A stretch of DNA of 64,000 nucleotides from Flavobacterium sp. IB48 (lineage in GTDB: Bacteria > Bacteroidota > Bacteroidia > Flavobacteriales > Flavobacteriaceae), in the NCBI RefSeq assembly GCF_016405855.1, contig NZ_JAEFCA010000005.1:124001-188000 (forward strand), given 5' to 3'. Position numbers and translations under genes: made by a program. Each line of letters begins with the position of its first letter. Positions within the stretch are counted from its first letter, which is position 1. The notes under the pieces are model-generated. The model was given only the letters and a program-made list of their open reading frames with translations, was not told the DNA's origin and searched no databases. Below, piece by piece: positions 36,241-45,900 of the stretch.

Positions 36241-36447
36241 TTAACAGCATTTCTTGTTTTCTTGAATCGGAGGACATTTTACAGAACCGAAACTGCAATA
36301 AACGCAACAATCACCTTCTAAAGGTTTTAGAATTGTCTTGCACTTTTCGCATTCGTAAAAATACTGGCAAGCATTTGTTGGCATTGTCTCTTCTTTTTTG
36401 TGTCCGCAGTTAGGACAAGTTAGTATGGATTGTAATTCGATTTTCAT
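36241..36447 (-). CDS. GDCCVxC-domain small cysteine-rich protein
   Basis: A 68-residue protein with four Cys pairs or clusters: CPNC, CEKC, GDCCVYC and a C-terminal KKCC. The GDCCVYC block is the signature of the GDCCVxC family, commonly found beside mercury transport genes in Bacteroidota. Probably a cytosolic metal-binding protein. Its start overlaps the merTP stop by 4 bases (ATGA type), so it is translationally coupled. Confidence 0.88.
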   Translation of the reverse strand: MKIELQSILTCPNCGHKKEETMPTNACQYFYECEKCKTILKPLEGDCCVYCSFGSVKCPPIQENKKCC

Positions 36448-37049
36448 CCTATTATAGTTTTATTTTCTAATGCTGTGTAACCTGTAGCGTTGATTGCTTT
36501 TTCTATCTCTTCAATGCTGACTTTTGTATTGTCAAATCTAACAATCGCTTTTCCTTTCTCATAAGAAACCAACACTTCGATAATGCCTTCGAGTTTGTTT
36601 ATTTCCGTTTTAATATGATGCTCGCAACCCGAACAAGTCATTCCTTTAATCGTAAACTCAACTTTCTGAATTTTGGACGCATCCACAGCAATTATTTTGT
36701 TTTCAGAATCTGGAAAGAAGATATGAGCATACGATGGAAATGCTAAAAGCAAAACTGCTACTACAGTGATAATTGCTAAAAATGATTTGGTCTGCGTAAA
36801 ATTTGTTTTCTCATCGGTTTCGCAATTGCAATCTATTTTCTTTTGTGGTTTTAGTTTTTGATACCAAGCAAAAGCGAGCACTAAAATTGTTAAGCCAATA
36901 AAATACGGACGAAAAGGTTCAAGCCAAGAAAAAGTTGAAGCAAGTCCGCTAGTTCCTGCTATAAGAGCTAGTATTGGTGTAATGCAACATAATGAAGCTG
37001 CAAACGCGGTCAAAAGTCCAGTGCCGATTAGTTTCTTATTCATTTTCAT
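36444..37049 (-). CDS. merTP: Fused mercuric transport protein MerTP
   Basis: A 201-residue membrane protein. The N-terminal part resembles MerT, with helices at about 8-35, 48-63 and 90-112 and the Cys21-Cys22 pair in the first helix (SLCCITPIL). The C-terminal part, from about residue 130, is a heavy-metal-associated MerP domain with GMTCSGCEHH. The fusion is typical of Bacteroidota. Mercuric ion import is the known role, but no MerA or MerB is encoded nearby, so a different metal or an incomplete resistance set is possible. Its start overlaps the upstream regulator gene by 14 bases. Confidence 0.9.
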   Translation of the reverse strand: MKMNKKLIGTGLLTAFAASLCCITPILALIAGTSGLASTFSWLEPFRPYFIGLTILVLAFAWYQKLKPQKKIDCNCETDEKTNFTQTKSFLAIITVVAVLLLAFPSYAHIFFPDSENKIIAVDASKIQKVEFTIKGMTCSGCEHHIKTEINKLEGIIEVLVSYEKGKAIVRFDNTKVSIEEIEKAINATGYTALENKTIIG

Positions 37050-37419
37050 TTGTTTCGAAAATTTTGTTATCGTTAAGTATTTTAAAAAATGGATTCAACA
37101 TTTTTTCATACTCTTCTGTCAATGAATAAAAAATAGTTTGTGCTTCTCTTTCAGTTATGATAAGCTTTCGATCTTTGAGTTTTCGAAGATGTTGAGAAAC
37201 AGCAGAAATTGTCATATTTAGAATATCGCTTAAATCACAAACACAAAGCCGTTTTTCTTCATAAAGCAGAAATAAAATTCTCAATCTTACATTATTTCCT
37301 GCCAATTCAAGTCCATTCGATAAATAATCAAAAGAATTATGCAGCTCCGAAATTCGTTCCTTACAACGATTAATTTGTTTAATGTCTGCCTTTTGCCTAA
37401 TACAAGAATTATTGTCCAT
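37036..37419 (-). CDS. ArsR/SmtB-family metal-responsive repressor
   Basis: A 127-residue winged-helix protein. Residues ~40-105 match ArsR: RLRILFLLYEEKRLCVCDLSDIL, with the CVC metal-site motif in the alpha-3 helix, then MTISAVSQHLRKLKD as recognition helix. The CVC motif is the classic ArsR/CadC metal sensor site. It is the first gene of the merTP-GDCCVxC unit and overlaps merTP, so it should autoregulate the operon. Confidence 0.92.
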   Translation of the reverse strand: MDNNSCIRQKADIKQINRCKERISELHNSFDYLSNGLELAGNNVRLRILFLLYEEKRLCVCDLSDILNMTISAVSQHLRKLKDRKLIITEREAQTIFYSLTEEYEKMLNPFFKILNDNKIFETNENE

Positions 37420-37510
37420 AAGACAAAAATAACTAATTTGTTTATTTAAGCAAATACTAAAATAATACCAATGCTTTTAATTCTACATCTACATCAATTT
37501 TTTAAAACAA

Positions 37511-37551
37511 AAAACGGCATCTATTACATTTAATAGACACCGACTTTTTTC
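37511..37551 (-). terminator. Imperfect hairpin after the NAD(P)-binding oxidoreductase gene
   Basis: Arms around CATT pair imperfectly (CTATTA with TAATAG plus further CGGYRTC/GACACCG pairing), then a T-run on one side. The right half is almost identical to the hairpin at 38905-38942. Confidence 0.55.
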
Positions 37552-37606
37552 AAATAACAAAAACTATGTTTCTATGTATTAAATCATTTTAACCAACAGC
37601 TTATAA

Positions 37607-38482
37607 TTAAAATTTTGAAGCAAATTCTTTTGCAAAATCCTCTAATTTGATTTTACCAGTTGCAATTCCATCATTATTTAAGAAATCGGCAGCAATGGTT
37701 TCGTTTCTTAATCCAGATCCCATTTCCGTATATAAACCAGCCATTTCTTCTGGAACTCCAGCTTGAGTCATTCCACCAAAATATTGCTCATCTGTAAATT
37801 CAATCCAAGGAAGTTCTGGTTTACCAATTGCGGTTCCAAATGCTTTTACAATTTCTGAAGGTGTTTTTACATCACTAATGATGTAACGAATATTTTTACC
37901 TTCTTGATTTTTCTGTAATTCTTCTGCAGCAGCATTTGCAATGTCTTCTGGATGTACTAACGGAATACGATTTGATGCTGGGAAATTTGCTCCCATAATC
38001 CCTGCTCCTTTTATCATCGGGATGTCATTATAGAAATTAATGTAGAAATATCCTGCTCTTAAAAATGTGACAGAAACGTCTAATTTCTCGTAAATCTTCT
38101 CAATATTATACAAACCTGCAATTGGTCCGTTTCCTGTTGGCAAATCAGCCCCAATGCTGCTTAACATTACTACTCTTTTAATGTTTGCTGTTTGGATTGC
38201 TTTCGCGAAAGCCTTACCAGCATCTGTAGTATTTTTAATAATATTTACTCCACCCATATTTGGAGGAGTCATAGCAAAAAGAGCGTCAGCACCAGTAAAA
38301 GTTTTAGAAAGAAAATCAGCATCGCTAAGTGATCCTATTGCGGCTTTTGCGCCTAAATCTTCAATAGCAGATTTTCTATCTGCATTACTGCTTATAACGG
38401 TTACATCGTGACCTGATTGTACTAATTGTGCCGTTAGTGGCTTTCCTATGTTTCCTAATGAACCTGAGATTATAATTTTCAT
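37607..38482 (-). CDS. NmrA-like NAD(P)-binding oxidoreductase
   Basis: A 291-residue atypical short-chain dehydrogenase of the NmrA/quinone-reductase-2 type. The N-terminal Rossmann motif is SGSLGNIGKPLTAQL, followed by a typical VVMLSSIGADLP segment. Such enzymes bind NAD(P) and act as redox sensors or quinone reductases. It is divergent from an HxlR-family regulator, the usual partner of redox or quinone-responsive oxidoreductases, and is probably controlled by it. Substrate not predictable. Confidence 0.88.
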   Translation of the reverse strand: MKIIISGSLGNIGKPLTAQLVQSGHDVTVISSNADRKSAIEDLGAKAAIGSLSDADFLSKTFTGADALFAMTPPNMGGVNIIKNTTDAGKAFAKAIQTANIKRVVMLSSIGADLPTGNGPIAGLYNIEKIYEKLDVSVTFLRAGYFYINFYNDIPMIKGAGIMGANFPASNRIPLVHPEDIANAAAEELQKNQEGKNIRYIISDVKTPSEIVKAFGTAIGKPELPWIEFTDEQYFGGMTQAGVPEEMAGLYTEMGSGLRNETIAADFLNNDGIATGKIKLEDFAKEFASKF

Positions 38483-38515
38483 CTTAAAATGTTTTTTTAT
38501 TTAACAAGACAAAGG

Positions 38516-38562
38516 TATCTTTGTACTTACTTTTATACAAGTACTTACCCTAAAGTATGTAT
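38516..38562 (+). promoter_or_regulatory. HxlR-gene promoter and probable operator
   Basis: TATCTTTG (38516-38523) is an ideal -7 element. Directly after it, GTACTTAC occurs twice at an 18-base step (38523-38530 and 38541-38548), with a weaker GTATGTAT at 38555-38562. Placement over the transcript start suggests an autoregulatory operator for the HxlR protein. Confidence 0.5.
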
Positions 38563-38563
38563 C

Positions 38564-38929
38564 ATGACAGCAATTAAAGAATCGTCTACTATTCAGGAAA
38601 ACAAGCAGTATGCGTTGGAAAAATGTCCTGTAACTTTTGTTATGGAGAAAATTGGAGGCTACTGGAAACCTATTATTTTATATCATTTATCGACTGGAGA
38701 TAAACGTTACAGCGAATTGAAAAGAGCAATTCCCGCTGTAACAGAAAAAATGCTTATTCAGCATTTAAAACAGCTAGAAGCAGATGGATTGGTCATTCGT
38801 GAAGCAAAACCCGTTGTACCTCCATTTGTAACTTATAGATTAAGTAATGCAGGAACTGGCCTGCTGCCCGTTATTGATGCTATGGCTTCATGGGCTTTCA
38901 AAATGAAAGACGGTGTCTATAACATTTAA
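38564..38929 (+). CDS. HxlR-family transcription regulator
   Basis: A 121-residue winged-helix protein: CPVTFVMEKIGGYWKPIILYHLSTGDKRYSEL with the N-terminal Cys used by redox-sensing members, then ITEKMLIQHLKQLEADGLV in the reading helix and wing. The ATG at 38564 is selected because the HxlR fold starts there and the -7 element lies upstream; the frame is open 25 codons further upstream. It is divergent from the NmrA-like oxidoreductase gene. Confidence 0.92.
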   Translation: MTAIKESSTIQENKQYALEKCPVTFVMEKIGGYWKPIILYHLSTGDKRYSELKRAIPAVTEKMLIQHLKQLEADGLVIREAKPVVPPFVTYRLSNAGTGLLPVIDAMASWAFKMKDGVYNI

Positions 38930-38942
38930 TAGACACCGTCTT
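38905..38942. terminator. Terminator overlapping the end of the HxlR gene
   Basis: Perfect 15-base arms (38905-38919 and 38928-38942) with an 8-base loop; the stop codon (38927-38929) lies inside the hairpin. Shares an 18-base half with the hairpin near 37511-37551. Confidence 0.75.
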
Positions 38943-39043
38943 TTCTAACAAACAAAAACTAATTAACTTAACTTTTTATGTGAAACTGAACAGGCATTAA
39001 TTTCACTAGTCGACTTAATTTATTGTATTGAATAATGCTTTAT

Positions 39044-39997
39044 TTAATTCTGTTTGATAAAAACCAAAGCTTCTTCATAATTGGCAATTTGTATGAGCAC
39101 ATTATAAATATATTTAGCAACTAACGCTCCTCCATTTGAATTAATCAGCTCAATATCATCATCTGGCGTATGGTATTGCGGATGTCCGCCTGTATGAAAA
39201 CCAACTGCTGAAATGGATTCTTTGTAAAAAGAAACATGATCTGAACCGCCGACATCTCCCGCATGAATAACAGGGTTTAATCCTGAGTTTTCTTGCAGTT
39301 TTTTCATTAATTCTACACCGTTCGGAAAAGTTCCTGCTCCACCCATATAAAGCTCTTTTTTATCGTTCAATCTTCCGACCATATCCATATTGAGCATTAC
39401 TTTTATGGCTTCTTTTGAAACTGGAGGGTGATTAATAAAATACTTTGAACCGAGTAATCCTTCTTCTTCTCCACTAAACGAAATAAAAATGATGCTTCTT
39501 TTTGGTTTTACTTTTTGTTTCGAAATTTCTTCTAAAATGCACAACAAAGCTGAAACTCCCGACGCATTATCATCTGCTCCGTTATGAATGGCAAAAGCCT
39601 CTTTCTTTTTACTTCCAGAACCTTGTCCGCCCCAGCCCCAGTGATCGTAATGCGCTCCGATTACTATGTATTCGTTTTTTAAATTAGGATCTGAACCTTC
39701 AATATAACCCACAACATTTTGCGTTGCCACTGTATCCGATTTCATTTTATTGATTCCTTCTTTAACAAATACTTTGAAAGGCTGATAGTAACTATCTTTG
39801 AATTGCTGTAAACCATATTTCTCAAAATATTTTTTGATATATGCAGCTGCATCATTATTTCCTTTAGTTCCCACAAAACGACCTTCTAATTTATCTGATG
39901 AAAGATATTTGTCATGTTTATAAAAGGTCTTAGCCATTTGTGCATTCACAAAAGTGCAGCAAAGAAATGCGGTCGTAAAAAGAAGTTTTAATTTCAT
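39044..39997 (-). CDS. Secreted M28-family zinc aminopeptidase
   Basis: A 317-residue exported metallopeptidase (signal peptide to about residue 19, VNAQ). Zinc and catalytic motifs are complete: GAHYDHWG, HNGADDNASGVSALL, FSGEEEGLLGS, MLNMDMVGR and QYHTPDDD. The family removes N-terminal residues from peptides. It is downstream of the glycan utilization locus and in the same direction, separated by a repeat-filled gap, so it could release amino acids from deglycosylated peptides, though co-regulation is not shown. Confidence 0.93.
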   Translation of the reverse strand: MKLKLLFTTAFLCCTFVNAQMAKTFYKHDKYLSSDKLEGRFVGTKGNNDAAAYIKKYFEKYGLQQFKDSYYQPFKVFVKEGINKMKSDTVATQNVVGYIEGSDPNLKNEYIVIGAHYDHWGWGGQGSGSKKKEAFAIHNGADDNASGVSALLCILEEISKQKVKPKRSIIFISFSGEEEGLLGSKYFINHPPVSKEAIKVMLNMDMVGRLNDKKELYMGGAGTFPNGVELMKKLQENSGLNPVIHAGDVGGSDHVSFYKESISAVGFHTGGHPQYHTPDDDIELINSNGGALVAKYIYNVLIQIANYEEALVFIKQN

Positions 39998-40017
39998 AAT
40001 TGTTTTTCTATAGATTG

Positions 40018-40140
40018 GACGCGGATGAAACGGATTTGCTTTGCAAAGACGCGGATAAACACAGATATTATATAAAAAATAGAATAAAAAAATCCGTAAA
40101 AATCAGCGTTTTCACGAAGTGAATCCGTTTTATCAGCGTA
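40018..40140. repeat. Palindromic intergenic repeat
   Basis: Contains GACGCGGATGAAACGGATTTG on the left and AATCCGTTTTATCAGCG on the right, which are roughly inverted copies of each other (CGGATnAAACGGATT against AATCCGTTTTATC). It fills the gap between the M28 peptidase gene and the sialidase-like gene. It looks like a dispersed flavobacterial element. Confidence 0.5.
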
Positions 40141-40148
40141 CTATTATC

Positions 40149-41195
40149 TTATAAATCAAAAGAAGTATGTTTAATATATTTTCGATCATAAGTATACAAA
40201 ATGTGTATTTTCTTGTCTGTGGTTTGAATTATGGCTGGATAACTGAATTCTCCTTTTTCCTGTTTTTCGAGATCGAATAATTTCGTCCATTTTAAACCAT
40301 CTTTAGAATATTCTACGTCTAAAATATTACGTCCGTTAAACCAGTCTTTTCCAATTGGAAGTGGATTATTTACCAGCAAAAACAAATTTTTATTGATTGT
40401 TAAAGCATCTATACCCGAATTTGAATTAATGACATTTATCGTATTGGTTCTAATCCAGCTTTTACCATTGTCTCCTGACCAGCTCGAAACTACTTTATTG
40501 TGTTTGCTTCGAGACAGCATCTGAATATCGCTCTTACTATGAATTAAAAATGTGGGCTGAATGATATCGAAATTCTGATTGTTTTCTACCGCTATTTTCT
40601 TCCAAGAATCTGTTGCTTCTGTATATTCTTCAACATGCACGCGCCATTCGTCTGTACTCACACTTTCTGTGCTGCTTCCGCATAAAATTACGCCAGGAGT
40701 AGTTTCGATTGGTTTGTTCCGAATTGGACCTAAAAATCCTTCTGGAAGATATTTTGGTTCTCCCCATGTTGTTCCGTTATCTTTCGAAATCATCATAGCA
40801 CCAAACCATTCTCTTGGATTTTTTCCAATTTTATAAAACAAATATAAATTCTGACTTTTGCTTTTAAACAAAACCGGATTCCAACAAGGAAGTGTATCTC
40901 CGTTTTTAATCAATGGCTGAATTAATTCTTTTGGTGCAGACCATTTCTTGTCTTTATAAGCCGAAATATAAATTCCGACATCTTTTGCACCTTCATATTT
41001 TCCGCCAAACCAAGCTGCTAAAATCTCATTTGGTTTATGCTCAACCAAAGTTGAGGCATGACTATTTGTTGTCACAGGCGGATCGGCAATATAACTGCTT
41101 TTGATATTAACAGCCTTAATTTGTGCTTTTATTCCACTAGAAAAAAGAAATAAAGCCAATAGCGCTGCAACAGTATATTTTGTCTTTAAAATCAT
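40149..41195 (-). CDS. Secreted sialidase-like (BNR-repeat) protein
   Basis: A 348-residue exported six-bladed propeller protein (signal peptide ends near SSGIKAQ) of the predicted neuraminidase family. The segment SHASTLVEHKPNEILAAWFGGKYEG and several Asp-box-like SKDNGTTWGE, SGDNGKSW and SKDGLKW repeats support the call. The classical FRIP arginine motif of GH33 is not evident, so the true substrate may not be sialic acid. It is the last gene after susC-susD. Confidence 0.8.
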   Translation of the reverse strand: MILKTKYTVAALLALFLFSSGIKAQIKAVNIKSSYIADPPVTTNSHASTLVEHKPNEILAAWFGGKYEGAKDVGIYISAYKDKKWSAPKELIQPLIKNGDTLPCWNPVLFKSKSQNLYLFYKIGKNPREWFGAMMISKDNGTTWGEPKYLPEGFLGPIRNKPIETTPGVILCGSSTESVSTDEWRVHVEEYTEATDSWKKIAVENNQNFDIIQPTFLIHSKSDIQMLSRSKHNKVVSSWSGDNGKSWIRTNTINVINSNSGIDALTINKNLFLLVNNPLPIGKDWFNGRNILDVEYSKDGLKWTKLFDLEKQEKGEFSYPAIIQTTDKKIHILYTYDRKYIKHTSFDL

Positions 41196-41339
41196 TTTAT
41201 TTTGATGAAAATTAATAATTGTATGTTATGAATTAAAGTTGGGGCAAAAATTCATTGTTCTTCATAAAAAACAAAAGGAGAGTTACCTCTCCTTCTGCTC
41301 AAGTAACAAATCGATTGATCTTTTACTTTACCAAATTAA

Positions 41340-42926
41340 TTATTTTGTGTCCCACCAAAGTCTTGTTCCACCAGAATCTGGACCTCCTAATTTAGAGATT
41401 CCTTCATCTACGCCTGCTTTGTTTGATGAGTACTCATTTGTCGTGTAAATAATTCTTTTCATCAAAGATTTACCCACTCCAGCATCAGGATTATCTGTAT
41501 TTAAAACTGGATAGATAACTTTAGCATCGCTTCTACGTAAATCTGCCCAAGATTCCCAAGATTCAGGGAAAATTGCTAAGTACTTTTGAACTGCAATTTG
41601 TGTTCTTTGATTTGATTCTGTTGAAGACCAAGCAACTGGCAATTTTACTGGAATATCTTGTAAATCTAATGTTGGATATACTGTTAAAACGTTTGGTAAA
41701 GTTGGTAAAGTTGATCCTGAAATATAAGCATTAATTGCTGTTGCATCAGTAATTCCCCATTGTAACATAGATAATCTAATACCAGTCTCATACAACGTTT
41801 TAGCATCTCCGCCCATATTCCATCCATTTAAAGCTCCTTCTGCTCTACTTAAGTAGTTTTCAGAAGCCATAAAGATTTCGATGTTTTTAGTTTCGCTAAG
41901 TGTGTTAGCTGCCCCATTTCCTAAAACATCATTATTAAAAGTAGAGAATTTAGTAGCTCCAAACTGATCTTGTAATCCTCCAACTGGTTTTCCTCTATAA
42001 ACGCCTGTATCAATTGGAGAGAACCATTTTGCTAAACGCGGATCGTTGTATCCTACTAAAATACTTTCCATAGAAGAAGTCATTACATAGCCCCAGCTGT
42101 TTACAATCATGTTTAAATTGTTTGGAGTAATGTTACTAACTTTAAAATATGCACTTTGATCGTTTGTTTGCATAACTCCTGCTGCTACTGCAGCTTCAGC
42201 TTGAGTTTTTGCTCTTGCAGGATCTTTGTCAGAAATTCTTAAAGCTAAACGTAATCTCAAACTATTTCCAAAAACTCTCCATTTGTCAACACTTCCTGCA
42301 TAAACTCTATCATTTGGTGCAAGAGAGGCAACAGAGGTCATAGAAGCAGAAGCTAATGTTGCATTTGCCTCGTTTAATAATTTAAAGAAATCATCGTAAA
42401 TAAAATCTACACTATCATAAGATACACTTTCTTTACCATTACCAGCCTGAGTGTAAGGAAGTGGTCCATAAGCATCAACCATTTGGTTGTACATAAAAAC
42501 TTTCCAAATTTTTAATACTGCTAGAGCTTCTGCATTTCCTTCAGATGCTTTAATTGCATTGTTTAAAGCTGGAACTGCAACAGTATAAAATTTTGACCAT
42601 GCACGTCCTTCATACCCATTAACAAAAGCATTTCTTTCTGTACCATAAGGAACACTATTATATTGCACAAAAGTGGATGGCAAAATACCAGTTGCAATAC
42701 CCCATGTTCCATGATCATCAACTCCTGGAGACGAATAAGAGCCGTTGTGAATTCCCGCATATAATGCAGATGCAAATGCTGGACCGGCTAATGTTGCATC
42801 CAACTGATCTTCAGTTAATGAATTAGGATCTTTGTTTATTTCATCAAAATCGCCAGTACAGCTTGATAAAATCGAAACTGCCATTAATGCAACTCCTAAT
42901 GTTTTTATTTTAAAACTATATTTCAT
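41340..42926 (-). CDS. SusD/RagB-like surface glycan-binding lipoprotein
   Basis: A 528-residue lipoprotein (lipobox around SSC, Cys23, followed by TGDFDE, a likely surface export signal). The sequence matches the SusD-like family with the TPR-type fold (ATLAGPAFASALYAGIHNG, RVFGNSLRLRLALRIS, AEGALNGW). It captures oligosaccharide and forms the lid on the partner SusC pore encoded 16 bases upstream. Confidence 0.93.
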   Translation of the reverse strand: MKYSFKIKTLGVALMAVSILSSCTGDFDEINKDPNSLTEDQLDATLAGPAFASALYAGIHNGSYSSPGVDDHGTWGIATGILPSTFVQYNSVPYGTERNAFVNGYEGRAWSKFYTVAVPALNNAIKASEGNAEALAVLKIWKVFMYNQMVDAYGPLPYTQAGNGKESVSYDSVDFIYDDFFKLLNEANATLASASMTSVASLAPNDRVYAGSVDKWRVFGNSLRLRLALRISDKDPARAKTQAEAAVAAGVMQTNDQSAYFKVSNITPNNLNMIVNSWGYVMTSSMESILVGYNDPRLAKWFSPIDTGVYRGKPVGGLQDQFGATKFSTFNNDVLGNGAANTLSETKNIEIFMASENYLSRAEGALNGWNMGGDAKTLYETGIRLSMLQWGITDATAINAYISGSTLPTLPNVLTVYPTLDLQDIPVKLPVAWSSTESNQRTQIAVQKYLAIFPESWESWADLRRSDAKVIYPVLNTDNPDAGVGKSLMKRIIYTTNEYSSNKAGVDEGISKLGGPDSGGTRLWWDTK

Positions 42927-42942
42927 GATATCTCTTTTTTAA

Positions 42943-45900
42943 TTAAAATCCGAATTTAACATTCACTCCATAATCTCTCGTTGATGGAATGTTGAAAGAT
43001 TCTATTCCTTGTAAGTTACCTGTACCTGCACCAGCTTCTGGATCAAAGTACTTAGCTTTGTTTAAGAAGAAGAACAAGTTTCTACCTACTAATGAGAAAT
43101 CGATGCTTGTAAATCCTGAGTTACCTAATAAACGTTTTGGCATTGAGTAACCAAAAACAAGTTCTCTTAATCTGATGTTTGTTGCATCATAAATAAATGG
43201 TTCTGCAATTGGAGTTCTTTGTCCGATAGCTGTCCAATATTGTTCAGCGTTAATGCTTGTTGTGTTTTTAGTGTAAGTTCCGTTTCCGTTATCTACAACA
43301 CCATCAACAATGATTCCGCCATTTCTTCCTGCTAAAGTGATATCGCTTACCCCTAAACCAGCTTGTCTAGCTTGAGTGTATGAAATAACTTCACCACCAA
43401 TTCTGAAATCAACTAAGAAGCTTAAAGAGAAATCTTTGTATTTGAAGTTGTTCTTGAAACCTGCAGTCCAATCTGGATTAAAGTTACCAGCACGAACATC
43501 AAAACCATTTGTTGCTAATGGAATACCAGCACTATTTACAAGGATTTCTCCAGCATCATTTCTTTGGAAACCTTTAATGTATAAATCACCATACTCACCA
43601 CCTTGAACAACTTTACTTCTAACTAAACGTCCTTCACCAATTACTAACTCATCTCTTCCTTCAAAGATAGATTTTACTTTTGACTTGTAAGAAGCGTAGT
43701 TTGCTGTAATATCCCAAGTAAAGTTTTCTGTTTGAATTGGAGTTGCAGTAAGTGTGAACTCGACACCTTTATTCTCAATATCTCCACCATTTACGATTGC
43801 TCTAGAATATCCAGAAGATTCAGGAGTATTGATGTAGAAAATTTGATTATTAGTTAATGTCTTAAAGTATGTAAAATCTAAACCTAAACGATTATTGAAA
43901 AATCTAACATCAGCACCAAACTCTGTAGAAGAAGAAATCTCAGGTTTTAAGTTTGGATTTGCTTTTGTGTTTTGTCCGTATAACATACCACCATTTCCTC
44001 CAATGTAAGAGAATCTTTGTTGTGTTTGATACGGATCTGTATCGTTACCAACTTCTGCGTAAGAAGCTCTTAATTTAGCAAAACTAATTACTTCTGGCAA
44101 TGTAAACATATCAGAAAGAACAGCAGAAAGTCCGAAAGATGGATAGAAATAATCTGTTGGTAGTGTAGAAGACCAGTCATTTCTAGCTGTTAAATCTAAG
44201 AATAAATAGTTTCTGAAACCAATTTGACCAAATCCGTAAACAGAGTTAATTCTTTTTTCTGAAGCTGTAGAAGTAGATTGAACTGTTTGCACGTTTGATA
44301 ATGCGAAGTAATTTCTTTTACTTAATACCCCACCAGAATTTAAAGCTGAACTATTTTGTTGCAATGAACTCGCACCAGCGTTAAGACCAATAGAGAAATC
44401 TCCGAATTTTTCGTTGTAAGAAAGTAAAGCATCAATGTTTAATTCGCTTACTGTTTCATAAGATTCGCTATAAGAACCTAAGTTGCTGTTGAAAGCAGCT
44501 GTTGCATATCTGTTTCTTACGTTTTTGTTTGTCATTTGGTCTAAACCTGCTCTACCTTGTAAACTTAAAGTTTTTGTAAACTCATATTTAAGAGAAGCTA
44601 AACCAATAAATCTATTTCTTTTATCTGTACGAGCATCATCTCTTAAAGCAGACCAAAATGGGTTTCCACCTGGAGCTCCTGTTTCGTCAAGGAAATAGTT
44701 TACTTGTCTTTGTCCTGCAGCATCAATATATTCGAAGTCTTTGTAATCTCTATAAGCGATACTACGAGGCAATAAATAAGCAGATGTTCCGATAGATTCT
44801 TCACCAGTTCTCAATAAGTTATCAATATCTTGAACGATGTAGTTTGTTTTTACATCTAAAGATAATTTATCAGAAATTTTGCTTGTCAATCTTAAGTTAA
44901 GATTGTGTCTGTCCATTTGGTTTCCTCCAACAATACCTTCAGCACGTGTGTTAGTATAAGAGAAATAACCTTGTGCTTTTTCGTTACCAGCAGTAACTGT
45001 TAACGTGTTTGCCAAGTTATAACCTGTTTTGTAGAAATCAATAACGTTATTTGGCTGTGGAGAATAGCTTTGTGTAGCTGGTCCAGCATAATTTGGATTA
45101 CGAACTAACTGCCAAGCAGAAACCTGACGTCCGTCTAGAGGTGCTCCCCAGCTTGAACTTGAGTTAGAAACATAGTTTCCGTTTGTACCTTGACCGTACT
45201 CATTTTGTAAATTCATCAAGTTGTAAGCAGAAGATGCCATAAAGTTTGATGATAACGAAACTGAAGTTTTTCCAGATTTACCAGATTTAGTTGTAATTAC
45301 AATTACACCATTTGATGCTCTAGAACCGTAAAGAGCTGCCGCAGATGGTCCTTTAAGAACTGTCATCGAAGCAATGTCTTCTGGATTAATGTTAGAAATA
45401 CCATCTGGTTGAGTAGTTCCTCCTGTATCAATATCAGGATTTGTGTTTGTTGTTCCGTTACTAATTGGCACACCATCTACTACATAAAGAGGCTGGTTGT
45501 TTCCGTTAAGAGATCTGTTACCTCTTAATGTAATTCTAGAAGAAGAACCAACACCGTTTGATGTTGTAGAGAAGTTAAGACCTGCAACTTTACCAGAAAG
45601 CGAGTTAGCAACATTTAATGATCTTGCTTCTGATAACTCATCTACAGAAACGTTTTGTGCAGAATAAGTAATTGCTTTTTTCTCTCTTTTAATACCAAGA
45701 GCGGTAACAACTACCTCTCCTAATTGCTGCGTATCTGGACCTAAAGATACGTTAATTGTAGATTGTGATCCAACAGCAACTTCTTTTGTAGAAGATCCTA
45801 CATAAGTAAAAACTAAAACTGCTGATTGATTAGGAACATTAATGCTGTATTTACCATCAAAATCTGATGAAGCACTTGTTTTAGTTCCTTTAACAATAAT

